Assembly (NCBI GenBank): GCA_021809225.1
Contig: JAKBAL010000014.1
Span: forward strand, 1-13,154
Direction of reading: 5' to 3'
Source of the DNA: Pseudomonadota bacterium
GTDB lineage: Bacteria; Pseudomonadota; Alphaproteobacteria; UBA9655
Length of the DNA stretch: 13,154 bases
Position 1 is the first letter of the stretch; every line of letters starts with the position of its first letter. The notes under the pieces are model-generated. The model did not search any database. It saw only the letters and a list, made by a program, of their open reading frames with translations, and was not told the origin of the DNA. The position numbers and the translations under genes are program-made. Shown in pieces: positions 1 to 7,427 of this stretch.

Positions 1-524
1 AAGAACTTAAAGGGAAGTATGTAAATACAAGTCGAAAGAACTTCCTTAACTCTATGGATGTCTCTTGTTATTCCTTTACAGAAGTTGCACGTCATGCGGC
101 ACCTATGATGATCCATGGGGGAAGCCTTTTAACTCTAACCTATTATGGTGCGGAAAAGGTTATGCCCCATTATAATGTGATGGGTCTTGTGAAGTCGGCT
201 CTTGAAGCGAGCGTTCGTTACTTAGCCGTTGACTTAGGCCAAGATAAAATTCGGGTGAATGCAATTTCTGCGGGCCCTATTAAAACCTTGGCGGCTTCTG
301 GAATTGGGGATTTTCGTTATATTCTCAAATGGAATCAGTATAACTCTCCTCTCAGGCGCAACACGTCTCCCGAAGAGGTTGGAAGATCCGCTCTTTATCT
401 TTTGAGTGATCTTTCAAGCGGTGTTACGGGGGAAATCCTTCATGTTGATTCTGGCTATCATGTGGTCGGAATGAAATGTGTTGATGCCCCTGATATTACG
501 GTTGCGAGTGAAGGGCACGACTAA
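1..524 (+). CDS. fabI: Enoyl-[acyl-carrier-protein] reductase (NADH), 3' part
   Basis: The last 173 codons of FabI are visible; the reading frame is open from base 3 to the left edge, so the start lies outside the window. FabI reduces trans-2-enoyl-ACP with NADH, the final step of each fatty acid elongation cycle, in the cytoplasm. The visible part holds the substrate-proximal Tyr and the catalytic Tyr-x6-Lys pair (LTYYGAE, then HYNVMGLVK), followed by VRYLAVDLG and the RVNAISAGPIKTLAASGI stretch of the NAD-binding and substrate loop. The C-terminal VTGEILHVDSGYH is the classic SDR/FabI ending. An ATG at 54 is internal, not the start: in-frame residues before it (GKYVNTSRKNFLNS) match the family. 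Identity is secure; only the N-terminal nucleotide-binding half is unseen. sppA begins 18 bp downstream on the same strand, so the two are probably co-transcribed. Confidence 0.96.
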   Translation, partial: ELKGKYVNTSRKNFLNSMDVSCYSFTEVARHAAPMMIHGGSLLTLTYYGAEKVMPHYNVMGLVKSALEASVRYLAVDLGQDKIRVNAISAGPIKTLAASGIGDFRYILKWNQYNSPLRRNTSPEEVGRSALYLLSDLSSGVTGEILHVDSGYHVVGMKCVDAPDITVASEGHD

Positions 525-542
525 CTTTTTAAGGGGACCCTT

Positions 543-2321
543 ATGATTCGTGGCTTGTTTAGGTTTGTTTTTTCGACTTTTTTTTGGATATGTGCCTTCA
601 TAGGGTTTGTCCTTTTTGCACTCATTTTGACTCTGTATGTGGCACGGGTAGGGCCCTTTGCACATTCTTCAAAGCCTTTAGGGCACGATTCCGTTCTTTC
701 CCTAAACCTCCAAGGGTCTTATGTAGAACATCCGAACTCAAAGGGGATCGAATCCTTATTTTTGGGAAAAAAGGCGTCTCTTTATGACTTGAACCATGCC
801 ATCCTTAATGCGTCCAAAGATAAAACAATAAAGGGAATTGTTGTTCGCATGGACTCCCCAAGTTTAGGAACGGCCCAACTTCAAGAGTTACGTGATGCGC
901 TTTTGACTTTCCGCAAATCGGGAAAGTCCAGTTGGTGCTATGCAGATACTTTTGGCGACTCCTCGTCAGGGACGGCCCTCTACTACTTGGCGACAGCTTG
1001 TGAAGAAATTTGGCTTCAACCCTTAGGGGGGGTCAATTTGGTAGGGATCAAAATAGAAGTTCCTTTTGCCAAACAAGCTCTTGAAAAATTAGATGTTAAG
1101 CCGGAGATGGCACAACGTAAAGAATACAAATCATTTATAGAAATGTTCACTCGTGATGATTTTTCCGAGGAAAATCGTGAAGCTTCTCAAGCCATTGCGG
1201 ATTCAATTCTTGGTCAAGTTGTGGATGGAATTGCAAAAGAGCGGAAAATCTCTCACGATCAGGTCCGACTTCTCATCAGTAATGGTCCCTATCTGACACA
1301 GGAAGCACTTACAGAAAAGCTCATTGACCGTATTGATTTTCGTCAAGCCCTTGTACCTGCGATTCAAGAAAAATTGGGTCAGCATATTTCTTTTGTGAGT
1401 ATTAAATCGTATCTTCATACGCTCCCTCATGAAACCAAAGGCCATAAAGTTGCTCTTATCTTTGGAACGGGAGCGATTCAGCGTGAGGGAGAGAGCTCTG
1501 CTATGGATGAGTTCATTATCTCATCCAATTCAACTTATAAAGCTTTTCAACTTGCCATTCATGATAAAAATGTCAAAGCCATTGTCTATCGTATTAATTC
1601 TCCGGGGGGCTCTCCTGTCGCGTCTGAGACAATTTATGGTATTATTAATTATGCAAAAGAGCATGCAAAAAAGCCCGTCATTATTTCTATGAGCGATGCT
1701 GCAGCTTCAGGAGGGTATTGGGTTGCCGTTGCAGGGTCCAAAATTGTAGCGCAGCCTGCAACCTTGACAGGGTCCATCGGGGTTTTTGGAGGAAAATATG
1801 TTATCTCTGGCCTTCTTGAAAAGCTAGGGATTAAGTTTGGAAATGTTTCAACGAGTGAAAATGCCACCATGTGGAGCTTTGCCGAATCCTTTACGCCTAC
1901 TCAATGGAATAAACTGAATGCCATCATGGATGAAATCTATGAAGCTTTTACAAGTCGCGTTGCAAAAGGGCGCAACATGACACCAGAGCAAGTAGAAAAA
2001 GTTGCCCGTGGACGCGTTTGGACGGGAGAACAAGCGCTGGCTTTGGGTCTTGTTGACCAGCTGGGAGGTCTTCAAACAGCCATTGGCCTTGCCAAGCAGG
2101 AAGCTGGCCTCCCCCATGATGCAGGGGTTGAAGTTTTTCCTCGGCACAAAACCTTTTTTGAAAGTTTTGCATCTTTACTCGAAGATGAGGAAGAAGAGTC
2201 TTTGCACGAATGTGGAATTTTAGGGACATTCTTACACCCTTTTAAAAAAATTATGGGGGTTTTCAGCCTTATTCTGTCTTCTCAAGAAGCGCTTTATGTA
2301 CCGTTGGGAGAAGTGAAGTAG
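543..2321 (+). CDS. sppA: Signal peptide peptidase SppA, 67-kDa type
   Basis: A 592-residue protein of the long, two-domain SppA class (serine protease family S49). It degrades cleaved signal peptides in the inner membrane, with its active site on the periplasmic side. Residues 5-33 form one N-terminal membrane anchor. The N-terminal S49-like domain carries the catalytic lysine, K196 in QRKEYKSF, corresponding to Lys209 of E. coli SppA. The C-terminal domain carries the nucleophile, S389 in DAAASGGYW, corresponding to Ser409. The RINSPGGSP strand and the [10 protein letters not shown] segment around 409-418 are also typical. The catalytic dyad is therefore intact across the two domains. The ATG at 543 has AAGGGGA a few bases upstream. 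An acidic run (DEEEEE) at 547-552 precedes a short tail. It follows fabI closely and ends before a strong hairpin. Confidence 0.96.
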   Translation: MIRGLFRFVFSTFFWICAFIGFVLFALILTLYVARVGPFAHSSKPLGHDSVLSLNLQGSYVEHPNSKGIESLFLGKKASLYDLNHAILNASKDKTIKGIVVRMDSPSLGTAQLQELRDALLTFRKSGKSSWCYADTFGDSSSGTALYYLATACEEIWLQPLGGVNLVGIKIEVPFAKQALEKLDVKPEMAQRKEYKSFIEMFTRDDFSEENREASQAIADSILGQVVDGIAKERKISHDQVRLLISNGPYLTQEALTEKLIDRIDFRQALVPAIQEKLGQHISFVSIKSYLHTLPHETKGHKVALIFGTGAIQREGESSAMDEFIISSNSTYKAFQLAIHDKNVKAIVYRINSPGGSPVASETIYGIINYAKEHAKKPVIISMSDAAASGGYWVAVAGSKIVAQPATLTGSIGVFGGKYVISGLLEKLGIKFGNVSTSENATMWSFAESFTPTQWNKLNAIMDEIYEAFTSRVAKGRNMTPEQVEKVARGRVWTGEQALALGLVDQLGGLQTAIGLAKQEAGLPHDAGVEVFPRHKTFFESFASLLEDEEEESLHECGILGTFLHPFKKIMGVFSLILSSQEALYVPLGEVK

Positions 2322-2368
2322 ACAACTCAAAAGGCTGGCACAATCTTTAAAAAGTCTACCATCCACAC

Positions 2369-2463
2369 ATGCGTCATTCCGGGATTTAAAACCCTTAGCG
2401 ACCCTTTTTAAAGGGAGTGTTAGGGTTTTTTAATACCCTAGGAGGCACTCGAATCAGCTTAAC
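2369..2463 (-). repeat. Dispersed palindromic repeat, copy 1
   Basis: Read on the minus strand, this stretch aligns with 12258-12359 on the plus strand. Shared blocks are a 26-base segment ending in GCCTCCTAGG (22 of 26 identical), then TATTAAAAAACC, GGTCGC and AAGGGTTT, and finally a GCATG end. The main difference is about four extra bases after CCTAGG in the other copy. The unit contains an internal hairpin (AAACCCT with AGGGTTT) present in both copies. No protein is coded here. It sits between sppA and the AT-rich transferase-like gene. Class of repeat unknown. Confidence 0.75.
2388..2431 (+). terminator. Hairpin terminator after sppA
   Basis: AAAACCCT at 2388-2395 pairs with AGGGTTTT at 2422-2429. 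Nested inside is a second hairpin (CCCTTTTTAAAGGG, 2402-2415). The outer stem runs into a TTTTTT tract on the plus strand, as expected for an intrinsic terminator about 70 bp after the sppA stop. It belongs to the dispersed repeat described at 2369-2463, so the repeat may have supplied the terminator. Confidence 0.55.
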
Positions 2464-2537
2464 GAGATTTGCCAATGCAGTATTTGGTTTAGTTAGGCCC
2501 TCATAAAATTATAAATATAAGTCGTCAACTTATCTTG

Positions 2538-2566
2538 TTGATAGTGATATTAAAGCATGATATGAA
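2538..2566 (+). promoter_or_regulatory. Sigma70-like promoter for the transferase-like gene
   Basis: TTGATA (2538-2543, one mismatch to TTGACA), a 17-base spacer, and TATGAA (2561-2566) preceded by TGA, which makes an extended -10. Transcription would start near 2573, leaving a leader of about 19 bases with AGAGGT at 2582-2587 just before the ATG at 2592. A small hairpin (TCAAC with GTTGA) overlaps the -35 box. The gene thus appears to have its own promoter, separate from sppA. Confidence 0.5.
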
Positions 2567-2591
2567 AAAGCATTAAATAATAGAGGTATAA

Positions 2592-4001
2592 ATGAAATCA
2601 ATAATTATTTTAAAACATTTTTTGTTTTTATTTTTCTTTCTATATTCTTTTGTTTCTTATTCAGCCCCTTCTTCAAAAAATGTTCTGTTTTTAGTTAATA
2701 CAGAAACTATTGGTGGAAAAGGTGTGTATGAGCTCTATCGAGAAATGAAGAAAGTGGGTCATGATGTTAAAGTTATTGCAATTCCTAATTATTATAATAA
2801 AAAATTGTTAGGTGAAATTGATCTAAATTTTACTCATAAATTCGATGATAAGGATGTTTTATACCCTTGTGGCAAAAGTGCTCCCTATACACAATGTAAG
2901 AGTATTGATTTGAATCCAGCTGATTATATATTTGTTCAAAACCCATATGATTCATATGCAAATTCTATTTTGGATCCCTTTTTTTTAAATTCTAATTTAA
3001 AGAAGTTTGCAAAAAAGATAATGTTTATAGTGTATGGGCCACATATATTTCATCAAGACTTTATAAATGATCCAAATTTACCTAATATGGTTCATACGGT
3101 ATTTGTTGATTCTGAAAGCACAAAAGACATCTACGTAAAAAAATATGACTTTCCAGAAGATCGTGTCGTTGTTTCTGGCTATCAACCGTATAAAGAAGTA
3201 AGAGACGGTATAAAAAAGGTTTCGAAGAAAAAGCAAGAAACAATCTTATGGCTTCCCCGATGGCATTTATCACTCAATAATAAGGATAAATTTGAAGGAG
3301 GCTCTACTTTTTTAATTTATCATCATTTTCTTTATAACTATGCTAAGGAAAACCCCCACATTAATTTTATTATCAGGCCTCATCTTTTATTGCTTTCGGT
3401 AGCGGTGGAACAAAAATTCTTGAGTCAAGATGAGCTAGACGATATTTTTAATAAATTTAGTTCGTTAAGTAATGTAAAAGTTTCGATGCATTTAAATCGT
3501 CCCTTAAGTGATGATATAATTGCTTCTGACATTATTATTAGTGATGGAACATCCGCCTTAGGGGAAGTTGTTGTTGCAGATAAGCCAATCATATATCTAA
3601 GTAATGGGTGGAATAATGAATTTAATAGCAATTTATTATCGAAAGAATTTAAAAATTATATTTATTTTGCTTACAATCCAAAAGATATTCTTGACCATAT
3701 AGACCATATTAGATTAACCAATTATCATCCTTATGAAATAAATCACTTTAGTAAAATAACAAATAAAATAAATTCTCTTAATAAAAAAATAGATAATTTT
3801 TCTAGCCAAGATGATCTTAAAAAAATATTCTTGGCACCTGTTAAAAATTCTACTGTTTTTGTAACATCATATTTATTAGATATATTGTTATATATTAATT
3901 CTAATTTATATTCACAAGACAAAAGAGAGAAATTTAAGAAAAATTTAGATCCTGTCGAAAACCCTGCAGAGTATATTGCTCAATATTTACTAAATGATTA
4001 A
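2592..4001 (+). CDS. Exported protein with a TagF/GT-B transferase-like domain
   Basis: A 469-residue protein. Residues 1-24 look like an export signal: basic start, long Phe/Leu-rich core (FLFLFFFLYSF), and S-Y-S at 22-24 as a plausible signal peptidase site. The body resembles the GT-B fold of CDP-glycerol glycerophosphotransferases (TagF/TarF type). Supporting motifs are LWLPRWH (219-225, like the family's Y-x-P-T-W), FIIRPHLLL (259-267, like RPHP) and SDIIISDGTSALGEVV (312-327, like ADxLITDYSS) followed by KPIIYL. An N-terminal Rossmann-like strand (KNVLFLVNTE, 29-38) fits a GT-B first domain. C93 and C102 could form a disulfide if the protein is secreted. Base composition is far more AT-rich than the neighbours (about 30% GC by eye), suggesting acquisition. 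These enzymes normally act in the cytoplasm, so the signal is odd. Substrate unknown; it could be a host-directed or envelope sugar/polyol-phosphate transferase. Family call is moderate, function is not assigned. Confidence 0.7.
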   Translation: MKSIIILKHFLFLFFFLYSFVSYSAPSSKNVLFLVNTETIGGKGVYELYREMKKVGHDVKVIAIPNYYNKKLLGEIDLNFTHKFDDKDVLYPCGKSAPYTQCKSIDLNPADYIFVQNPYDSYANSILDPFFLNSNLKKFAKKIMFIVYGPHIFHQDFINDPNLPNMVHTVFVDSESTKDIYVKKYDFPEDRVVVSGYQPYKEVRDGIKKVSKKKQETILWLPRWHLSLNNKDKFEGGSTFLIYHHFLYNYAKENPHINFIIRPHLLLLSVAVEQKFLSQDELDDIFNKFSSLSNVKVSMHLNRPLSDDIIASDIIISDGTSALGEVVVADKPIIYLSNGWNNEFNSNLLSKEFKNYIYFAYNPKDILDHIDHIRLTNYHPYEINHFSKITNKINSLNKKIDNFSSQDDLKKIFLAPVKNSTVFVTSYLLDILLYINSNLYSQDKREKFKKNLDPVENPAEYIAQYLLND

Positions 4002-4023
4002 AGAAAGAAATTCATCGCAAATC

Positions 4024-4044
4024 AATCTCAGTTTTGAGATTTTT
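4024..4044 (+). terminator. Short hairpin plus T run after the transferase-like gene
   Basis: AATCTCA (4024-4030) pairs perfectly with TGAGATT (4035-4041) across a GTTT loop, followed by TTT. The stem is AT-rich and so weak, but the position 22 bp after the stop codon fits an intrinsic terminator. A second G/C-rich hairpin, GGAGGG with CCCTCC, follows within 4048-4069. Confidence 0.4.
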
Positions 4045-4074
4045 GGAGGGGAGGGGGGTGTCCCTCCCGTACTT

Positions 4075-4249
4075 TTCTCCATATAGTGTGATTTTTCTGG
4101 TGCTCATCAAGAGTTGCGGCAAAGGCATGATCTCCCTGGTCCATCAGCAACAAAATATAGATAAGAAACATTTGCGGAAGAAGAAACGGCTTTCAATGTG
4201 GCAAGCCAGTGTTTGAAATAGGGGAAGGGTAGATCAAGACTTTATTCGA
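4075..4249 (-). pseudogene. mltG: Decayed 3' end of mltG (endolytic transglycosylase)
   Basis: On the minus strand, three reading-frame pieces join into the C-terminal signature of MltG (YceG family), the inner-membrane enzyme that cleaves nascent peptidoglycan strands. The pieces are SNKVLIYPSPISNTGLP (4249-4199), LKAVSSSANV then SYLYFVADG (4196-4137), and HAFAATLDEHQKN (4129-4091) followed by an IWRK stretch. Intact MltG has the pattern YNTY-K-xGLPPxPIxNPG, then LKA, then YLYFVADGxGGHxFxxTLxEHN, then WR. A one-base loss near 4196-4198 and a one-base gain near 4130 break the frame. Upstream, from about 4250 to 4340, weak MltG-like fragments such as KAL and RLTP may continue, interrupted by stops, but I cannot align them firmly. 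No start or lytic domain is visible, so this is a relic rather than a gene. mltG usually follows fabF; no such context exists here. Confidence 0.8.
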
Positions 4250-4446
4250 TGTTGCAGAAAAACAACTCCCTGTTACCACTTATGGAAGAGGGGTTAGACG
4301 AGCCTACAGAGCTTTGGAGCTGTAATACATTTCGCATTCTTCCAATGAGGGCGTCAGACTTGCGCCTCGTGGTGCTCATTTGAATACACTCCGCGCCCCT
4401 CGCCTCATTGTTTGAAAGCAAAATGGTATTATAAAGGAAATAGAAC
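4250..4446. other. Gene-free gap between the mltG relic and the helical protein
   Basis: No intact gene is visible. The minus strand may carry more of the eroded mltG sequence up to about 4340. Short plus-strand frames here contain no recognisable motif. Composition is near that of the flanking chromosomal genes and unlike the AT-rich gene upstream. Confidence 0.45.
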
Positions 4447-5988
4447 CTAAATCCCCTTTGCCAAAAGAAACTCTAATGCAAGAGTGCGAGCTTCAGTTGT
4501 ATATCCTGCTTTATGAAGGGCGCCCAGGAGACGGGTGATCTTATCGGAGGGAATGTCTTTAAGTGGTGATTCTCCAATCATTGTAAGGGTAAGAAGCAGG
4601 ACTTCTCCCTTTCTCTTACTCTCAACAGCCGAATCTAAAAGCATTAAGGCTTTCTCATCAAAAAGAGCCTTAGCCTGTCGCCAGGAAGGAACGTCTGGCT
4701 CTCCCTTAATAGCAGGACCAACAGTCTCTCCTAACGCTTCCAGAACGTGCCTGAGCAGATAAGAGTTTTGAGCCGCGTGCTCTGGATGGACACGGCTTTG
4801 ATATGTTTGCCAGGCTTGAAGCTGGGCATCACCCCATTTGTTTTGAGGAAAGGCTACATGGAGAAGAGGAAGGGTTGCAATAGCTTCATCGGGAGCTTCT
4901 CGCATAAAAACGGTGCCCCATTTTTGGGCAAAATCTTTCTCTCCCGCTTCTAAAAACGCTCGGATCATATAAGGGGCGAGGGAGAGTGTCTCAGGGGATG
5001 GGTCGATTTTAGACAGAAGGGACTTAAAAACTTCTGCAACAATATTTAACTTATTCTCTTTTGCAGCCGTCTCAAAGAGAGGGACTAAAGTCTCGGCTTC
5101 TGGAAATTTGAGGCCTTTAGCGAATTTTTCCAATAATCCTTCAGATGGTGCGTCTTTAAGAAGATTAAGGACATCGTCTCCTTTAAAACTTCCCATCTGG
5201 AGAGCCATCTCACCAGCTTTTAGGCGGGTCTTTAGAGGCACTTTCTCTGATCGTGCAACCAAAGAAAGAGACGAAGGAGTAAGCTTTTGAAGAGAGTCGT
5301 CAGGAATTTCTTGGCCCGTTGTGCACCAGACCGTTAAAAGGAAAGGGGAGTGGGCAATGACGTCTTCAAAGGGAGGCTGGGAAGAAGGATCAAAAAGCGT
5401 ATTGAGAAGAGGAGAGATGTTAGAAGCCGTTTCATTCAGGAGCTCTGCAGCGACTTTCCCTCGTTCTCCTTCTCCATTTAGATAAAGACAATAAATGTTT
5501 TGTTTCTTCCATTCTGGATTGGGAGATGTGCGAATAAGATTCGTAATTTTTTCGCAAGCCTTTTTATGCTCACCCGCAAGCCATTGGAGATCAATGAATA
5601 GGCCGTCTTTATCAGAGAGGTTGGCTTCTAATAAAAGCTCCTTTGCTTGCTCTAATTGACCGGTTTCCATCAGAAGAGACAGAAGAGTTTTTTCGTAAAC
5701 GAGATTTTGGAGAAGAGGTGTATATTTTTCTTTTAAGAGTTCAGTTCGCATTGACCTCAAAACAAGAGAGGTTAAACGCAGAGGAAGCTGGGGAAAATAG
5801 GTTTCAATAACCGAAGAAGGGGTTCCTTCCCAAAAAACCATTACCTCTTGAGGAGGAAAGTCTCTTGCAGGCTTTTGAGGGGTATGTTTTTGAGGGACGA
5901 GTTGAATCGGTTGAGCGCCACAAGGTTCGCTAGTTAAAGATAAAAAAGTACTCCCACAGAAAAAAACTTTATTTAGGAAGTTTTTCAT
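4447..5988 (-). CDS. Exported alpha-helical repeat protein of unknown function
   Basis: A 513-residue protein when started at the ATG at 5988. This start gives a normal signal peptide: basic NFLNK, hydrophobic VFFCGSTFLSL, then C-G-A before Gln26 as a likely cleavage site. The frame stays open up to an ATG at 6093, but that longer version would run through nearly all of the small gene on the same strand and would hide the signal, so it is unlikely. After a Pro/Gln-rich linker (26-47) the protein is almost entirely amphipathic helix, with units such as LMETGQLEQAKELLLEA that resemble TPR-type alpha-solenoid repeats. No catalytic motif is seen. It is probably periplasmic and a scaffold or adaptor. 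It overlaps the upstream 45-codon gene by 20 bases and has no clear Shine-Dalgarno of its own, which suggests translational coupling. I do not recognise the family. Confidence 0.75.
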   Translation of the reverse strand: MKNFLNKVFFCGSTFLSLTSEPCGAQPIQLVPQKHTPQKPARDFPPQEVMVFWEGTPSSVIETYFPQLPLRLTSLVLRSMRTELLKEKYTPLLQNLVYEKTLLSLLMETGQLEQAKELLLEANLSDKDGLFIDLQWLAGEHKKACEKITNLIRTSPNPEWKKQNIYCLYLNGEGERGKVAAELLNETASNISPLLNTLFDPSSQPPFEDVIAHSPFLLTVWCTTGQEIPDDSLQKLTPSSLSLVARSEKVPLKTRLKAGEMALQMGSFKGDDVLNLLKDAPSEGLLEKFAKGLKFPEAETLVPLFETAAKENKLNIVAEVFKSLLSKIDPSPETLSLAPYMIRAFLEAGEKDFAQKWGTVFMREAPDEAIATLPLLHVAFPQNKWGDAQLQAWQTYQSRVHPEHAAQNSYLLRHVLEALGETVGPAIKGEPDVPSWRQAKALFDEKALMLLDSAVESKRKGEVLLLTLTMIGESPLKDIPSDKITRLLGALHKAGYTTEARTLALEFLLAKGI

Positions 5989-6106
5989 TGGGAATAACTT
6001 TTTCAATTCGAGTTGCAGGAGCTGGGATTCCCCACATAGCAAGGGTAAAGATTCCTGCGAGGACGAGGAAAGCCATTGTTCCCCATAAAGCACGGACGAG
6101 TGTCAT
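5969..6106 (-). CDS. Small single-span membrane protein, 45 residues
   Basis: ATG at 6106 preceded by GGAGA at good spacing opens a 45-codon frame ending TAA at 5969-5971. The product starts MTLVRALWG, has one hydrophobic segment (about residues 6-25) and a short tail (GIPAPATRIEKVIPNEKLPK) that would face one side of the membrane. It lies just behind a good promoter and overlaps the next gene by 20 bases, an arrangement typical of a real two-gene operon. Its tail WGIPAP...EKVIP resembles small proteins I recall from other alphaproteobacteria, but I cannot verify this. Function unknown; partner or anchor for the exported helical protein is a reasonable guess. Confidence 0.7.
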   Translation of the reverse strand: MTLVRALWGTMAFLVLAGIFTLAMWGIPAPATRIEKVIPNEKLPK

Positions 6107-6135
6107 AATTTTCTCCGATTGTTATTTCTTCTTGA

Positions 6136-6164
6136 GTTTTATGCTGAATTTAAAAGAATCTCAA
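6136..6164 (-). promoter_or_regulatory. Sigma70-like promoter for the small membrane protein operon
   Basis: On the minus strand: TTGAGA (6164-6159, five of six consensus bases), 17-base spacer, TAAAAC (6141-6136, four of six). The start of transcription would fall near 6129, about 23 bases before the ATG at 6106. The promoter is bracketed by a perfect inverted repeat, CTTGAG (6131-6136) and CTCAAG (6160-6165), which could be an operator or chance. Confidence 0.5.
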
Positions 6165-6284
6165 GAGGCGTGTGTGATAGTATGGGTCCCTCTTCCATGG
6201 CATCAAGTTCTTTCATACCTGACGAGCTGGGGGCGGTGACAAGTTAAAAGATTGCACTACTACAAAGGGAATGGGATGAGCCCT

Positions 6285-6545
6285 TCACAGTTTCTCCATC
6301 TCCCCCTCTTCTATGTCAATTTCAAAGTGTTTGGTTCGTGAGGCTGCCCCTCGGACCAAACAAATCCGTGATTTTGCGATATGCAGCGTTTGACTTAAAA
6401 GCTTGATTAAAGCTTCATTGGCTTTGCCGTCTTCAGGAACAGCCGTCACTTTTGCCCGCAGAACCTTTTGGCCTTGTCCATCCAACATCCATCCCTCAAT
6501 TTTGGTGTGGGAAGCTTTGGGTGTTAGGTGAACTATGAGGCGCAT
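6285..6545 (-). CDS. DUF167 / YggU family protein
   Basis: An 86-residue protein of the UPF0235 (YggU) family, the usual length for this group. It shows the family layout: N-terminal strand with LTPKASHTKIEGW, middle LRAKVTAVPEDGKANEALIKLLSQ, and the C-terminal LVRGAASRTKHFEI stretch. The conserved P-x-D/E-G-K-A-N-x-x-L core is intact. The biochemical role of the family is not established. Its start overlaps the end of lipB by 13 bases (6533-6545), so it is almost certainly translated from the lipB transcript. Confidence 0.9.
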   Translation of the reverse strand: MRLIVHLTPKASHTKIEGWMLDGQGQKVLRAKVTAVPEDGKANEALIKLLSQTLHIAKSRICLVRGAASRTKHFEIDIEEGEMEKL

Positions 6546-7186
6546 GGATCAAAAGGACAGGTTTTCCGTAAAGCTTCATCCACGTCTTGTAGAGTTACGT
6601 TCTGGCCTAAATCTGCCAAAGAAGTGATGCCATATTGGCTTAATCCACAGGGCGTAATATCTTGATAAGCGCTTAAGTCTGGGTGCACGTTTAAGGAAAG
6701 GCCATGGGATGTGACCCATTTTTGCAGCCTAACTCCAAGGGCTCCGATTTTATAATCTTGACCTTTTTTTTGAACCCAGATTCCGACCCGGCCGGCCCTT
6801 CGTTCTCCCCTCACCCCAAAAGTGGCGAGAGTCTGGATCATCCACTCTTCCAGTTCAAACACATACCGACGAATATCCTGATAACGGGGCTTTAAATCCA
6901 AGATAACATAAGCGACCCGTTGACCAGGACCATGATAGGTGACTTGTCCGCCTCTCCCCGTTTTAAAGACAGGAAACTTTGATGATGAAAAAATATCTTT
7001 TTCAAGCCCACTGGTGCCAAGGGTGTAAAGCGGAGGATGTTCTAATAGCCACACACATTCAGAAGCTTCATTATTTTGTAAGGATTTGACTCGCATTTCC
7101 ATCCATTTGAGGGCCTCCAAATACCCTACAGGATCCTTTTGAGTTTTCCATTCGAAAAGATTTATAGTCTTTGGGCTTGTCCTCAT
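6533..7186 (-). CDS. lipB: Octanoyl-[ACP]:protein N-octanoyltransferase LipB
   Basis: LipB moves octanoate from acyl carrier protein to lipoyl domains of pyruvate and 2-oxoglutarate dehydrogenases, the first step of lipoate assembly. Signature segments are all present: EHPPLYTLGTSG, RGGQVTYHGPGQ, KIGALGVRLQKWVTSHGLSLNV (containing the catalytic Lys) and ITPCGLSQYGITSL (with the acyl-accepting Cys). I place the start at the ATG at 7186, giving 217 residues, because GGA lies eight bases upstream and the sequence MRTSPKTINLFEW begins like other LipB proteins. An ATG two codons earlier (7192) is an alternative. A longer frame to 7249 adds a Cys-rich stretch unlike the family. It is divergent from the tRNA-Leu gene and co-translated with the DUF167 gene behind it. 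Confidence 0.95.
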   Translation of the reverse strand: MRTSPKTINLFEWKTQKDPVGYLEALKWMEMRVKSLQNNEASECVWLLEHPPLYTLGTSGLEKDIFSSSKFPVFKTGRGGQVTYHGPGQRVAYVILDLKPRYQDIRRYVFELEEWMIQTLATFGVRGERRAGRVGIWVQKKGQDYKIGALGVRLQKWVTSHGLSLNVHPDLSAYQDITPCGLSQYGITSLADLGQNVTLQDVDEALRKTCPFDPCAS

Positions 7187-7280
7187 TTTCATTTCCGTGT
7201 AAAGACGCTTGCAGCAAGTGGATAGATTTGTTATCCCAAGATGTACCACCGAGTTTTAAAGGGTGGAAGTTAAAAGTCAT

Positions 7281-7367
7281 GCGGTCGTGGCGGAATTGGT
7301 AGACGCGCAGCGTTGAGGTCGCTGTGGGGGAGACCCCGTGGAAGTTCGAGTCTTCTCGACCGCACCA
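7281..7367 (+). tRNA. tRNA-Leu (anticodon GAG)
   Basis: An 87-base tRNA with a long variable arm, typical of class II leucine tRNA. Acceptor stem GCGGTCG (7281-7287) pairs with CGACCGC (7357-7363), followed by A and an encoded CCA (7365-7367). The anticodon stem CAGCG/CGCTG encloses TTGAGGT, giving anticodon GAG at 7315-7317 (reads CUC and CUU). The variable arm contains GGGG/CCCC, and the T arm has GTTCGAGTC. No terminator hairpin is visible before maeB, which begins 60 bp on. Confidence 0.97.
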
Positions 7368-7427
7368 TATCTAATTATCTATAAATAGAGTACATTCTAG
7401 TGTTCCAAGAGAAAGAGGGAGGACAGC

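Noticed and set aside
4034..4216. Plus-strand frame of 60 codons with a TTG start
   Set aside because: It begins inside a hairpin and runs antisense to the mltG relic. No motif or plausible protein character.
5989..6093. Longer start for the exported helical protein (ATG at 6093)
   Set aside because: It would lie almost wholly inside the 45-codon gene and bury the signal peptide that begins at 5988.
5988..6239. Plus-strand frame of 83 codons
   Set aside because: It is the shadow of the small membrane protein and its promoter on the opposite strand.
7187..7249. Longer LipB start at 7249
   Set aside because: The extra residues are unlike LipB N-termini. ATG 7186 or 7192 fits the family and the SD better.
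7200..7280. Promoter for the tRNA gene
   Set aside because: Candidate -35 and -10 boxes (TTGTTA, TTTTAA) are about 20 bases apart and poor; not enough to call.
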